DNA of 64,000 nt from Rhodospirillales bacterium (GCA_014324045.1 JACOMY010000011.1:1-64000), one strand, 5' to 3'; numbered from the stretch's first letter, positions 37,205-47,121 are shown. Numbers and translations are program-made. Notes: generated from the letters alone by a model not told the origin.

Positions 37205-37906
37205 TTAAGTGGCCGGCAGTGCACGCACGGCAGTGAGTCCGACGGGACCGCCCTGAAACTCCGTCATGGCGTCCAAGAGGCAATCCCAGAGATAACAAGC
37301 TGACGCGCTGTCCGCCAACAAGTGGTAGACTAGGGTCGCACCGAGATCTTGGCGGCAGATCACGCCGTTCACGCGGGCCAGCGAGGTCTGCGCGACCGTC
37401 AGGTTGGCGAACTTGGCGGGACGAAGATCTACCCCGCAGAGTTTGGCCAGCATGGAATCGGCTGCTTCGCCGCTGACCAAGAACCAGGCATGGGTTTCCT
37501 GGCGCGGCAAGGGATAGCCGCGCGGCTTGGTGCGGGCCACCTGCCAGCGGTTGCAAAGATCGCCGGGGTCTGGCGCACCCTCGGCCAGACCGCCCAGCAG
37601 CAAGAGCTCCTCCCGTGCCAAGCGCAGGGCCAGCGCACCGTCGGTCTGCGGCGCCGCCCGGTTCGGAGCTTCCGGGATCTTCAGCCTCCGACTCTGCAAC
37701 CAATTGCAGGTACCGGCCCCCTTGAAGCCGACTCGCGGTAACGGCGAGAGATCGGCCAAGCCCATGCGCTTTGCAGTCGCCATCTCGTCGGCCGCATTGC
37801 GATAGCTGACCGCGATCTGGAAATCGCCCAGCGCCTCGAAACGGGCTCCGGCGGCTTCCAGCTTGGGCAGCGCGAAGGAGCGGCGCACGGGGTTTGCGGC
37901 TGCCAT
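37205..37906 (-). CDS. soxG: Sarcosine oxidase subunit gamma
   Basis: The 233-residue protein fits the SoxG family, related to the C-terminal part of aminomethyltransferase-like proteins. Seen are LADLSPLPRVGFKGAG near residues 50-66, HAWFLVSGEAADSMLAKLCG and DLRPAKFANLTVAQTSLARV, which are family hallmarks. It begins five bases after the soxA stop. It completes the heterotetramer with SoxB, SoxD and SoxA. Confidence 0.9.
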   Translation of the reverse strand: MAAANPVRRSFALPKLEAAGARFEALGDFQIAVSYRNAADEMATAKRMGLADLSPLPRVGFKGAGTCNWLQSRRLKIPEAPNRAAPQTDGALALRLAREELLLLGGLAEGAPDPGDLCNRWQVARTKPRGYPLPRQETHAWFLVSGEAADSMLAKLCGVDLRPAKFANLTVAQTSLARVNGVICRQDLGATLVYHLLADSASACYLWDCLLDAMTEFQGGPVGLTAVRALPAT

Positions 37907-37911
37907 CGGAC

Positions 37912-40842
37912 CTAGCCCTCCTGCCGCTTGTTACCGGGATCGTAGAAATGCGGCGCGCTGGCCGCCGCTTGCAGCAAGCGGCCGTCGCTGTACTTGATGG
38001 TCAGTTCCTCTCCAGGCTTGGTAGCGGCCGGCGCATAGGCCAGACCGATCGCCGCATCGCAGACCTCGGAGCGGGCCGCCGAGGTGACGAAGCCCGCCAT
38101 CTCCCCGGCATCGTCCAGCAGGATGTTGCTTTCCAGCGGTAGCGGTCCGTCTAGCGGCAGCGTGAAGCCGACGAGCTGGCGCTTGGAAGGATTGCGGCGG
38201 CGCAGTTCGATCGAGCGCTTGCCGACGAAGAAGGGTTTCTTGGCCGATACCGCCCAAGCCATCCCTACCTCGTCCGGAGTGGTCATGCCGTCGGTGTCTT
38301 GGCCGATGATGATGTGGCCCTTTTCTAAGCGCAGAACGCGCTGAGCCTCGACGCCGAAGGGCCTGATGCCCTCGGCCTTGCCGGCCTCCAACAGCAGGGT
38401 CCAGAGGCTCTCTCCGTAGCTGGCCGGCACATGGATCTCGTAGCCCAACTCGCCGACGAAACCGACGCGCAGGAAGCGGGCCGGAATGCCGGCCAAGTAG
38501 CCGCTACGCAATCTCATGTAAGGGAAGGCCTCGGCAGAGAAATCGACATCGCTTTCCAAGCGCTCCAGCACCTGACGCGACTTCGGACCGGCGATGTTCA
38601 CGCCCGCATAGGCCGCAGTCACGTTGGCGACGTCAAGGTCAAGGCACCACTGCGTATTCCACCAGAGCATCTGCCGGTATACCCGGTCAACGCCGCCGGT
38701 CGTGGCGGTGACGTAGTAGTGGTCTGCGTCGAAGCGGCAGGCTACACCGTCATCGATAACCACGCCTTGCTCGTTGGTCATCAAGAGGTAGCGGGAGCGG
38801 TTTACCGGCTGCTTCTTGTAGGTGAAGGTATAGAGCCGGTTCATGAACTCGGCCGCATCGGGACCGCGCACTTCCAACCCCCCCAAGGTCGAGACGTCGA
38901 TCAGGCCGACGTTGTTGCGCACGTTGCGCACCTCGGCCGCAATCGACTCCTCACGCTTGGCCTTGCCGCCGTAGTAGGCTGGGCGCCACCAAAGGCCCGC
39001 CGTCATCATAACCGCTCCCGAGGCCTTGTGCTTGTGGTGCATGGGCGTGAAGCGCTCGGGTTCGAAGATCCGTCCTCCCAGGACGCCCAGAGTCTCGGCA
39101 CTGAAAGGCGGGCGGGCGGTGGTGACGCCGGTCTCGGCGACGGTGCGGCCAGTGGCCTTGGCGACCAGGCGCGCGGTCGCCAGCGCCGAGTGTCGGCCCT
39201 GGCTTGGCCCCATGCCTACAGTGGAGAAGCGCTTCACCAACTCCAGTTCGTTGTAACCCTCAGCCACCGCGTTCTGGATGTCCTGCACCTGCAAATCCTC
39301 ATCGAAGTCGACGAAGTCCTTGCCGCGGCGGTGCTGGAAGATCGGCCAGGGATGGTTGACGCCGGCGGCGCCGCGATCCTCCGGAACGGCCGGCTCCGCA
39401 CCGGCTTCCAGCCCGAGGGCGGTGGCGGCCCGCCAAGCGGTGTGCGCCCCTTCCGCCTCCGCTGCACTCAGATCGTAGGTCGAGTTGAGCGAACCGGCGA
39501 GCTGCAAGCCGGACGGCAGCTGCGCGATGGTGAAGTGCGCCGCGCGATCGTCGTAGGAAAGCTTGCCGCCGGACTGCAGCGCCAACTGATAAGTCGGCGT
39601 ATAGCCCACCGACATGGCCAGCAGATCGCAATCGATGCCGACGCTGCCGGGGTCGAAGATACCAGGTCCGTCGATCCTTGAGACACGGACGGCGCCCAAA
39701 TGCTTGCCGCCGCGTGCCGGCACGGCTTCCTGCACGCAATGGCCTGCCATTACCGCGATGCCCCGGTCCTGCGCCGCTGCGGCCAGAGGGCCGGAGCCCG
39801 CGTCCTCGCGCAACTCGACGATAGCCGACACATCGGCACCGGCGTCGTTCAAGTCCAAAGCCACGCCGTAGGCATGATCGTTACCGGCCAGCACCACTGC
39901 GGTCTTGCCCGGCCGCACGCCGTAGAGGCGAATCAAGCGCTGCGCCGCCGAGCCCAGCATGACACCGGGCAGGTCGTTGTTCCGGAACTGGGCCGGTTGC
40001 TCGATCGAGCCTTGCGCCAGGATCAGTTGCTTGGCGCGCACCTTGTAGAGGCGGTCGCCCTTGATCACCGGCACATAGTGATCGGCGAACCAGCCGTTGC
40101 ACAGCGCATCGGTCATGACCGTCAGATTCGGCTCGGCTTCTGCGGCCGCGATCAACTCCTGCCGCCGCCGTTCGCCGGCCATGCCCTCGGCATCGAAGCG
40201 GGCATAGGCGAGAGCGCCGCCCAACGCCGGGTTCTCCTCAATCAGCAGCACCTCGGCACTGGCTTTGGCGGCCGTGATCGCGGCGCTGAGGCCGGCCGCA
40301 CCGCCGCCGATGACGACCAGATCGTAGAAGAGATAGGCCTTGTCGAAGTAGCCCTGCCCGGCCCCAAGATCGATCTTGCCAAGACCCGCCATGCGGCGGA
40401 TCGTGGGTTCCCAATAGCGGTCGAAGCGGGGCTTGTTGAAACTGCGGTAATAGAAACCCACCGGCATGAAAGCGCCGAAGCAGTTCAGGAAGCCGTTACG
40501 GTCCTTCTCCAAGCTGCCTTTGTAGTTCTGCCCCCAAGCTGCCAGGCCCTCGCGGATCGCCAGACGGTCGGCCGGCACGTTGGGCTCGCCAGGCAATTGG
40601 ATCAGTGTATTGGCATCCTGTCCGGCCATGGTCAGCACACCGCGCGGGCGATGATACTTGAAAGAGCGCGAAAGCAGCCAGACGTCGTTGGCGGCCAAGG
40701 CCGAAGCCAATGAGTCGCCAGCCAGGCCTTTGTAGCGCTTGCCCTCGAAGGAGAAGGAGACCGGCTTGTCACGATCGACCCAAACGCCGGCCGGCGCGGT
40801 CATGCGGTTGGCGCCGCCGGATGCGGTTGCTTGCTTGGCCAT
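37912..40842 (-). CDS. soxA: Sarcosine oxidase subunit alpha
   Basis: The 976-residue large subunit of heterotetrameric sarcosine oxidase has an N-terminal 2Fe-2S-like domain (residues about 15-95, FSFEGKRYKGLAGDSLASAL), an NAD-binding Rossmann fold (DLVVIGGGAAGLSAAITAAK near 175), and a C-terminal GcvT-like domain (from about residue 590) that takes the one-carbon unit to THF. The complex oxidises sarcosine to glycine and forms 5,10-methylene-THF. The start overlaps the soxD stop by one base, as in related operons. Confidence 0.95.
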   Translation of the reverse strand: MAKQATASGGANRMTAPAGVWVDRDKPVSFSFEGKRYKGLAGDSLASALAANDVWLLSRSFKYHRPRGVLTMAGQDANTLIQLPGEPNVPADRLAIREGLAAWGQNYKGSLEKDRNGFLNCFGAFMPVGFYYRSFNKPRFDRYWEPTIRRMAGLGKIDLGAGQGYFDKAYLFYDLVVIGGGAAGLSAAITAAKASAEVLLIEENPALGGALAYARFDAEGMAGERRRQELIAAAEAEPNLTVMTDALCNGWFADHYVPVIKGDRLYKVRAKQLILAQGSIEQPAQFRNNDLPGVMLGSAAQRLIRLYGVRPGKTAVVLAGNDHAYGVALDLNDAGADVSAIVELREDAGSGPLAAAAQDRGIAVMAGHCVQEAVPARGGKHLGAVRVSRIDGPGIFDPGSVGIDCDLLAMSVGYTPTYQLALQSGGKLSYDDRAAHFTIAQLPSGLQLAGSLNSTYDLSAAEAEGAHTAWRAATALGLEAGAEPAVPEDRGAAGVNHPWPIFQHRRGKDFVDFDEDLQVQDIQNAVAEGYNELELVKRFSTVGMGPSQGRHSALATARLVAKATGRTVAETGVTTARPPFSAETLGVLGGRIFEPERFTPMHHKHKASGAVMMTAGLWWRPAYYGGKAKREESIAAEVRNVRNNVGLIDVSTLGGLEVRGPDAAEFMNRLYTFTYKKQPVNRSRYLLMTNEQGVVIDDGVACRFDADHYYVTATTGGVDRVYRQMLWWNTQWCLDLDVANVTAAYAGVNIAGPKSRQVLERLESDVDFSAEAFPYMRLRSGYLAGIPARFLRVGFVGELGYEIHVPASYGESLWTLLLEAGKAEGIRPFGVEAQRVLRLEKGHIIIGQDTDGMTTPDEVGMAWAVSAKKPFFVGKRSIELRRRNPSKRQLVGFTLPLDGPLPLESNILLDDAGEMAGFVTSAARSEVCDAAIGLAYAPAATKPGEELTIKYSDGRLLQAAASAPHFYDPGNKRQEG

Positions 40843-41138
40843 CAGGCGCCCTCCTCCCGCGCGTCGAAGTCCACGCGCTCCCGGAAGAATTCGTTGGCGG
40901 GATAGGTCTTCAGGATCTCGTCGCTGCCCGTGTGGCGCTCAGCGATGAACCAGTAGCTGCTAGGCGTGTGGCACCACCACTCGCGCACCACGCCCAGGCT
41001 GTTGTTGGCAAGGAACAGGTGATCGGCCCAATCTGCGTCGGAGAGGTCGCGCGGGTCGGGCTGCAGGACCGCCTCGCCGGCGCAGTGAAATTCGGATATG
41101 TTGCGGGGCCCGTTCAGCGGGCAGGTCATGATCTTCAT
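40842..41138 (-). CDS. soxD: Sarcosine oxidase subunit delta
   Basis: The 98-residue zinc-binding subunit begins MKIMTCPLNGPRNISEFHC, carrying the first metal ligands Cys and His, and continues with LFLANNSLGVVREWWCH, the family signature, where the last Cys-His completes the site. A start three codons later is equally possible. It lies between soxB and soxA with an 11-base gap and a one-base overlap. Confidence 0.92.
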   Translation of the reverse strand: MKIMTCPLNGPRNISEFHCAGEAVLQPDPRDLSDADWADHLFLANNSLGVVREWWCHTPSSYWFIAERHTGSDEILKTYPANEFFRERVDFDAREEGA

Positions 41139-41149
41139 CGGCTGCGTCC

Positions 41150-42391
41150 TCAGTGGCTGGCGGCCGTAGCGCCCATCTCGTTGACCAGATCGAAGGTCTT
41201 GAAACGGGCAAGGCGGAAGGGCTCCAGGATGGCCGGCATTTTCTCGTTGGCAACGCACTCGGCCATGCGCTTGCCGCTGACCGGGGTGGCCTTGAAGCCC
41301 CAGGTGCCCCAACCGGCGTCCAACCAATAGTTCCGGACCGGGCTCTCACCCATGATCGGGCTGTAGTCCGGCGTCATGTCGGTGATGCCGGCCCACTGGC
41401 GCAGCAGGCGTACGCGGGCCAGGAAGGGGAAGAGTTCGACCGTGTGGCCGATCAGGCTCTCCTTCAAATCCAAGGTCGAGCGGGTGGAATAGAGCTCGTA
41501 GGGGTCGGAACCGCCGCCGATCACCAGCTCGCCGCGCGAGGTCTGCGAGACATAGGCATGCAAGCCGGCCGAGGAGACCAGCGGGTCCAGGAAGGGCTTC
41601 AGGGGCTGGGTCACCATGGCCTGCAGCGGGTAGCTGCGGATCGGCAGGCGGAAGCCCGCCATCTTGGCCAACACGCTGGAATAACCGGCGACGGCCTGGA
41701 CGATATTGCCGGCGTGGACGGTACCGCAGTTTGTTTCCACCGCAACGGCGCGGTCGCCCTCCTTGACGATGCACTGGGCTTCGGTGCGCTGATGCACCTC
41801 CACACCCTTGTCCATCGCTCGCGCGGCATAGCCCCAGGCGACGGCGTCGTGCCGGCCGGTGGCGCCGTCGGGATGCCAGAGTCCGGCAAGAACCGGAGAG
41901 CGGTGCTCTTCCGGCATGTGTAGCTGAGGAACGATCTCACGGATCTGCTTGCGGTCGACCAGTTCGATGTTGGTGCCGCAGTGCTTGCCAACCTCGGCGC
42001 GCATGCGGAAGGTCCGGACCGTGGCGTCGGAGTGCGCCAAGGTCAGCTGTCCGCGCTGCGTGAAGAGCATGTTGTAATCGAGCTCGTCGGACAGGTCCCG
42101 GTAGAGTTCGACGCTCTCTTTGTAGAAGCGCACCGATTCCGGCGTGATGTAGTTGGAACGTATGACCGCCGTGTTACGGGCCGTATTGCCGCCGGCCAAG
42201 TAGCCCTTGTCGATCACGCAGACGGAGCGGATGCCATGGTAGTTCGAAAGATAGTAAGCTGTGGCCAGCCCATGACCGCCGGCACCGATGATGACGACGT
42301 CGTAGGACGGCTTGAGATCCGCCGCATGCCGGAAATCGGGCCGCGGCCTATAGCGGCCCTTGAGACCATACTTGAGGAGCGCGAATACCAT
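41150..42391 (-). CDS. soxB: Sarcosine oxidase subunit beta
   Basis: The protein has 413 residues from the ATG at 42391, the usual length; a longer form from 42463 has a better ribosome-binding site (GAGGGGG) and cannot be excluded. The FAD-binding motif is YDVVIIGAGGHGLATAYYLS, followed by the GGNTARNTAVIRSNY segment typical of SoxB. In characterised homologues FMN is attached to a histidine of this subunit. Towards the C-terminus GWGTWGFKATPVSGKRMAE is seen, where family members bind substrate. It is first in the operon soxB-soxD-soxA-soxG-fhs; the promoter should lie in the 42392-42504 interval, shared with divergent ogt. Confidence 0.94.
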   Translation of the reverse strand: MVFALLKYGLKGRYRPRPDFRHAADLKPSYDVVIIGAGGHGLATAYYLSNYHGIRSVCVIDKGYLAGGNTARNTAVIRSNYITPESVRFYKESVELYRDLSDELDYNMLFTQRGQLTLAHSDATVRTFRMRAEVGKHCGTNIELVDRKQIREIVPQLHMPEEHRSPVLAGLWHPDGATGRHDAVAWGYAARAMDKGVEVHQRTEAQCIVKEGDRAVAVETNCGTVHAGNIVQAVAGYSSVLAKMAGFRLPIRSYPLQAMVTQPLKPFLDPLVSSAGLHAYVSQTSRGELVIGGGSDPYELYSTRSTLDLKESLIGHTVELFPFLARVRLLRQWAGITDMTPDYSPIMGESPVRNYWLDAGWGTWGFKATPVSGKRMAECVANEKMPAILEPFRLARFKTFDLVNEMGATAASH

Positions 42392-42504
42392 AACGGCCGA
42401 TATTGTCTTGCGGGAAAGCAACCGGAAGACTGCAATCGACGCAAACAGCCGCCGAAGCGTCATGACGGCCCCCTCGGAAGAACTCGGAAGGATCTTCACA
42501 GCCC

Positions 42505-42960
42505 ATGCCCAGCGCCAGCATGATCACGCCCCTCGGCGGCTTCGGCCTGATCGAGCGCGGCGGCGCCATCGTCGAGGCCTATTGGTGCGACCGCGAGGAA
42601 GCGCCGGCGACGCCGCTGTTGACCTCCGCGATGCAACAGTTGAAGGCCTACTTCGACGGCAGTCTAAGGCAATTCGGCCTGCCGCTGGCACCCGGCGGCG
42701 GCCCCTTCCAGCAAGCCGTCTGCACTGCGCTCTTGGCCATACCCTACGGGCGGACTAAGACCTACGGCGAAATCGCTAGGGACCTCGGCAGCTATGGCCA
42801 GCCAGTCGGCGCGGCCTGCGGCAGAAACCCCATCCCGCTTCTCATCCCCTGCCACCGCGTGCTGTCAGCCCAGGGACTCGGTGGTTTCTCTGCCCGCGGC
42901 GGTGTGGAAACCAAGATCGCGCTTTTGCAGCACGAAGGAGCTTATCCCTTTCTATTTTAA
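42505..42960 (+). CDS. ogt: Methylated-DNA--protein-cysteine methyltransferase
   Basis: The 151-residue protein repairs O6-alkylguanine by transfer of the alkyl group to its cysteine. The active-site motif is IPCHRVL with Cys116, preceded by the DNA-binding helix region YGEIARDLGSYGQPVGAACGRNP and followed by LGGFSARGGVETKIALLQHE. The N-terminal domain is shorter than in E. coli Ada-type proteins. It is divergent from soxB. Loss of formaldehyde or methyl stress control cannot be judged from the sequence. Confidence 0.92.
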   Translation: MPSASMITPLGGFGLIERGGAIVEAYWCDREEAPATPLLTSAMQQLKAYFDGSLRQFGLPLAPGGGPFQQAVCTALLAIPYGRTKTYGEIARDLGSYGQPVGAACGRNPIPLLIPCHRVLSAQGLGGFSARGGVETKIALLQHEGAYPFLF

Positions 42961-43234
42961 AGCGAAAAAGCGAACCACTGAATTCGGATCGCATTCACCG
43001 AGCATTTGGTGTGGCGCACCGCGCGTGCGATGTTGAGCTCCAGCAGCAATTCCGTCAAGGCTCGCGCGGTGAGCCCCGGTCATGCTGTCCGGATCGACGA
43101 TCCCCCCAGATGCCGATGCCAACTGCACAGGGCGTGGAGACGATGAAGACGGTGTTGATGGTCACACTTTTACGCCGTTCCTAGCCGTCCCTTCCGCCCA
43201 GATTTTTGCTTTATGGCAGGCGTTCATCCATGCC

Positions 43235-43690
43235 CTCTGCAGCCGCTTTTACCGAACGATAGACGAGGCAAAGCTCCATGCGATGATGGGCGAGCGATCA
43301 GTGGCATTTCCATGTCTTGCAGTCAGGTGGTCGCTGGAGCGCTGCGCCGGACGTTTAGGAACCCGAGAAAACTCCCATACAACCGCTTGGTACATCAGTC
43401 GGAAAGTCGCAAAGAATGTCTGGACGGGTATCTTCGATGGACGGTCGCAAACCGGAAGTCCTGCGCTTGAAGTGATGATCGATAGCACAGCTGTTGGGGC
43501 GCACCGGGTGGCTCGAAGCCCATGCCTTGGGCCGAGTTCGCGGTGGTACGGGAATCGAAATTTATGCCCTGAGCGACACAGGGGCCGGCCAATCGCCTGC
43601 CATCTCACCGGAGCCAATGTTTCAGACTTTACTGGAGCGGAGGCACTCTTACCGCTTGTTCCGAAAAACGGCATTCTGCATGGCGGCAAC
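43235..43690 (+). pseudogene. IS5-family transposase relic
   Basis: Fragments in three frames can be joined to an IS5-type transposase: PLLPNDRRGKAPCDDGRAISGI around 43230-43300 in one frame, HVLQSGGRWS in the next, then NVWTGIFDGRSQTGSP with the first catalytic Asp in VMIDSTAVGAHR near 43470-43510, and HLTGANVSDFTGAEALLPLV near 43600. The rest of the DDE domain is missing, and no terminal inverted repeats were found. It borders the R-M island that begins at 44203, so it may mark how that island arrived. Confidence 0.65.
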
Positions 43691-44202
43691 CGTTTGCTAA
43701 TGGTTATCAGTCCGAAGCCTAGGGCAGTGGATAAGTTTGAAGTTTCCAGCTGAGTTTCTGTACGGGACGCAACGTCTTCGAAGCATTCGCCTTTCCGTCA
43801 ATTAGCGCAATACGCTGGGCAATGTTCGACAGTTGATCAGACAAGCCTGCAGCCATCGCCAAGGAGGCCCACAACGTCTGATGAACCTTGACGAATTTTA
43901 GTACATGAAATGCAGCGTGATCGCGTATGTGTAGTTTTCGACCTCCTTATGAATGTGCGTTTGTGAGATAGGCGAACCTGCGCATGGAAATCCGCATAGT
44001 TATGTCCTGGCGCTGAACATGTGATGTGCTCTAATCGCTACTTTGTCTGGCTGGCTGGCCTTCCGCTTGACACGGGCTGCGCTCGCGCCTATGGCGTTGG
44101 GAGAAAATTAGGCACAGAGTCCGGTGCCGGACCCAATCTTTGGCGATGCTCGTATGCTAGCGGCTCCGGTAATCCGACACATACAATGGCCGGGCGGCGA
44201 AG
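43691..44202. other. Gene-free spacer before the R-M island
   Basis: No gene is supported. The base composition is less GC-rich than in the flanking housekeeping genes. The promoter of the methyltransferase operon should be in its 3' part, but I could not identify a convincing one. Confidence 0.5.
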
Positions 44203-45138
44203 ATGGATGAATACTACAGCACAGAATTGGGTACGGCGTATCGCGGTACCATCGAAGCGTTTCTTAAAAGTAGTCACACAGATCGCATCAGGGGCAAATT
44301 CGACCTGATCTTCACCTCTCCGCCTTTTCCGCTCGTTCTTAAGAAGAAGTACGGCAATCAGACAGGAGAGGAATATCTCAAATGGCTTGTCGCCGTTATC
44401 AGCCAGCTTTCAAAGCTTCTGCAAAAAGACGGTTCCCTCGTCATCGAGATCGGCAATGCGTGGCTCAAGGGATCGCCAGTTATGTCCACATTGTCGTTAG
44501 AGACCTTACTAGCGATCAGCAAGGAAACGAATCTGCACCTATGCCAACAATTTATTTGCCATAATCCGGCAAGACTTCCAGGCCCAGCGCAATGGGTCAC
44601 GATTGAACGGATACGCGTGAAAGATAGCTTTACGCATGTGTGGTGGTTTTCACCGAGCAAACGACCCAAAGCCTGCAATCGCAAAGTCCTCCAGCCTTAC
44701 GGAAAATCTATGCAGAGGCTCATGGCCGCCAAGCGCTACAATGCTGGGCCGCGCCCGTCCGGCCATAACATCAGTGAAGAGTCGTTCTTCGTCGATAACG
44801 GCGGTGCAATCCCACCCAATGTGCTGCAGTTCTCCAATACCTCCTCGAAAGCGGCCTACACCAAATGGTGCAAGAAGCATGACGTTTCGCCGCATCCGGC
44901 ACGCATGGCTCAAGGCCTGGTCGAGTTCTTCACGTCCTTCCTGACCGATGAAGGCGACCTCGTTCTCGATCCCTTTGCTGGCAGCAACACGACGGGCGCA
45001 ACCGCCGAAAAAATGCAGCGGCGTTGGATCGCTATTGAGAGCAATGAACCGTATCTCTTGGGATCGATGGGTCAATTTGACGATCCGGAATGCCTGCTTT
45101 CCAACTGTGCGCACGCACAAAGCCATGCTGCTGAATGA
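44203..45138 (+). CDS. DNA methyltransferase of a MORC-type R-M island
   Basis: The 311-residue protein has the order of a beta-class amino-methyltransferase: catalytic motif IV TSPPF at residues 38-42 comes first, and the SAM-binding motif I DPFAGSNTTG at 256-265 comes last. The motif TSPPF rather than DPPY suggests N4-cytosine or N6-adenine specificity. The region near 120-180 is probably the target-recognition part. The stop overlaps the helicase start (ATGA), the first of three translational couplings in a four-gene cluster. Composition is below the chromosome's GC level. Confidence 0.88.
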   Translation: MDEYYSTELGTAYRGTIEAFLKSSHTDRIRGKFDLIFTSPPFPLVLKKKYGNQTGEEYLKWLVAVISQLSKLLQKDGSLVIEIGNAWLKGSPVMSTLSLETLLAISKETNLHLCQQFICHNPARLPGPAQWVTIERIRVKDSFTHVWWFSPSKRPKACNRKVLQPYGKSMQRLMAAKRYNAGPRPSGHNISEESFFVDNGGAIPPNVLQFSNTSSKAAYTKWCKKHDVSPHPARMAQGLVEFFTSFLTDEGDLVLDPFAGSNTTGATAEKMQRRWIAIESNEPYLLGSMGQFDDPECLLSNCAHAQSHAAE

Positions 45139-46340
45139 GTGCTCCTGCTCTCAAATTTGGTCCCCGCGCCTGGCAGAAGAATGCCCTGCGCGCATGGGAG
45201 AAAGCCAGTAGACGTGGCATCGCCAAAGTCGTTACCGGTGGCGGTAAGACAGTTTTTGCCGAGCTTTGTATGTCGCGCGTGCTAGACGATTACAACGCGG
45301 CACACTTCGTCATTCTTGTTCCAACCATCTCCCTTCTCGACCAATGGACTCTCAGCCTTGAAGACGATTTTGGTGTCGAGGCCGATGACATCGCCCTTTG
45401 GTCCGGTGGCAAGAAGCCCAAAGAGGCCAGGACCTTCAATATCGCTGTGATCAACTCTGCCAGAGCGTTCATCGGCAAGATCGCCGGAGGCAATCATCCG
45501 ACCATGCTGATCGTGGACGAGGTGCACCGTGCGGCCAGTGAACAGAACGCCAAGGCGCTTGAAGGCGATTTCATTGCCACGCTCGGCCTCTCTGCAACAC
45601 CGGAACGCTAGTTCGACGATCTCTTCGAGGAAGTGCTGCAGCCGCGTATCGGCCCGATCATTTTCGACTATGACATTATCGCTGCCGCTAAGGATGGCAT
45701 CTTATCGCGCTTCGAGATCATCAATGTCGAGTTCGATCTTCTTGCTGACGAAGCCGATACCTACAATGATCTCACGGTCAGAATTGCCCGTCGCAGAGCC
45801 ATGGTCTCCGGCGATAACGATGAAGTGCTCGAAGCCTTGCTCCGCAAGCGTGCCCGCGTCTCGGCCATGGCCACCATGCGTGTTCCGCTCTCAGCGCGGA
45901 TTTGCGAACAGCATCAGAGCGCACGGACCTTGATCTTCCACGAAGATATCGGCGGGGGACGGAAGATATGTCAGACACTGATCGCGCGCAACCATTCCGT
46001 CACACTATATCATAGCCGAATTGCAGGTCCGAGGCGGCGCGAGAACCTCCGTATGTTCAAAAAGGGGATATTCGACGTTCTCGTGTGTTGCCGCGCCCTT
46101 GACGAAGGGTTAAACATCCCCGAAGTGGAAGTCGCAATTATTGCCAGTTCGACATCCAGCATGCGTCAGCGCATCCAGCGGCTTGGAAGGGTTCTACGAC
46201 CCCATGCCAGCAAGGAAAAAGCCAGCATATACACGCTATTTGCCACCAGTGCAGAAAGAGACAGGCTCACCGCAGAAGCCGTAACCCTTCAGGAGATCGC
46301 CGACATTCGCTGGGCCAGGGCGGGCAAATCCGATGGCTAG
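45135..46340 (+). pseudogene. SF2 DEAD/DEAH helicase gene with one amber stop
   Basis: The frame from the ATG at 45135 to 46340 has 402 codons and is open except for TAG at 45609-45611 (codon 159). Helicase motifs are I GGGKT (35-39), II DEVH (128-131), III LSATPER (just before the stop), and VI QRIQRLGRVLRP near the C-terminus. The second half reads FDDLFEEVLQPRIGP directly after the TAG, so a single substitution of Tyr or another codon is the likely cause. The downstream frame is otherwise intact, which implies a recent event, readthrough or a sequencing error. It overlaps the next gene by eight bases. It is predicted to translocate along DNA for the endonuclease. Confidence 0.8.
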
Positions 46341-47121
46341 ATTATTGTTTGATGGTCAGTGGTTCAATCCGGTGCAGGCAGATTCCATCTACGAGTCCGA
46401 TCTTGAGGATCTGATCATCAAGCAGGCCCCTGTGATCTACCCGAACTATTGGGTGATCAAATACAAGCGGGTCATCGCCTCCGAATATGGAACCGCTATC
46501 CCCGATCTGGCCTTCATCGAGAAGAGCTACCGTGCCTGGTATCTCTGTGAGGTAGAGCTTGGCTCCCATGATCTCTTCGCCCATGTCATGCCGCAAGTTT
46601 CGGTTTTCTGCAATGCCCTTGTCGGCCGCGCCGAAGCATGTTACCTCGCAAAAAAAGAAACCATGTTGGACGTCTCGCAGCTTACCGCCATGATGCAGGG
46701 TGTGCGGCCCGGTGTCCTTGTTCTTGTCAACGCATTTGATCCTCGGTGGTGGCGCGCCCTCACCGAATCGGGCGCGCTGGTGGGCTTAATCGAGCTTTAC
46801 CGTGATTCCGGCCAACGTTTCATCATGCGGATCAACGGAGATGACCTGCACATCCCCGAACAACTGATCAGTGAGTGCGTACGCGATAAGCTCCTGCCCA
46901 ATGCCTTGCGAGTCAGTGCTCCTGCGCCCATCGATCAACTGGCAAATCCTGATCTTGAGCTTTGGTACGAGGGCGGGCGCACGGTCTGGAAAGTACTGCG
47001 CACCGGCGGCTCGTGCTGGCTCCTGCCCAAGGAACGATGCCCGCTTAGGGTAAAAGATCAACGCTATATCATCACGCGCGATACCAATGCGCGCGTCAGA
47101 TTGGAGAGGGCCAAAAAATAA
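46333..47121 (+). CDS. PD-(D/E)XK-like predicted nuclease of the R-M island
   Basis: The 262-residue protein shows a plausible restriction-endonuclease-like core: an early acidic residue in SDLEDLI (about 22-28), then IPDLAFIEKSYRAWYLCEVEL at about 57-76 with Asp58 and Glu73-Val-Glu75. That gives PD...ExE rather than the usual ExK, so the catalytic lysine could be replaced or supplied elsewhere. The C-terminal half has no recognised domain. It overlaps the helicase by eight bases and the ATPase by one, so all are expected to be made together. Assignment is by motif and context. Confidence 0.65.
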   Translation: MARLLFDGQWFNPVQADSIYESDLEDLIIKQAPVIYPNYWVIKYKRVIASEYGTAIPDLAFIEKSYRAWYLCEVELGSHDLFAHVMPQVSVFCNALVGRAEACYLAKKETMLDVSQLTAMMQGVRPGVLVLVNAFDPRWWRALTESGALVGLIELYRDSGQRFIMRINGDDLHIPEQLISECVRDKLLPNALRVSAPAPIDQLANPDLELWYEGGRTVWKVLRTGGSCWLLPKERCPLRVKDQRYIITRDTNARVRLERAKK

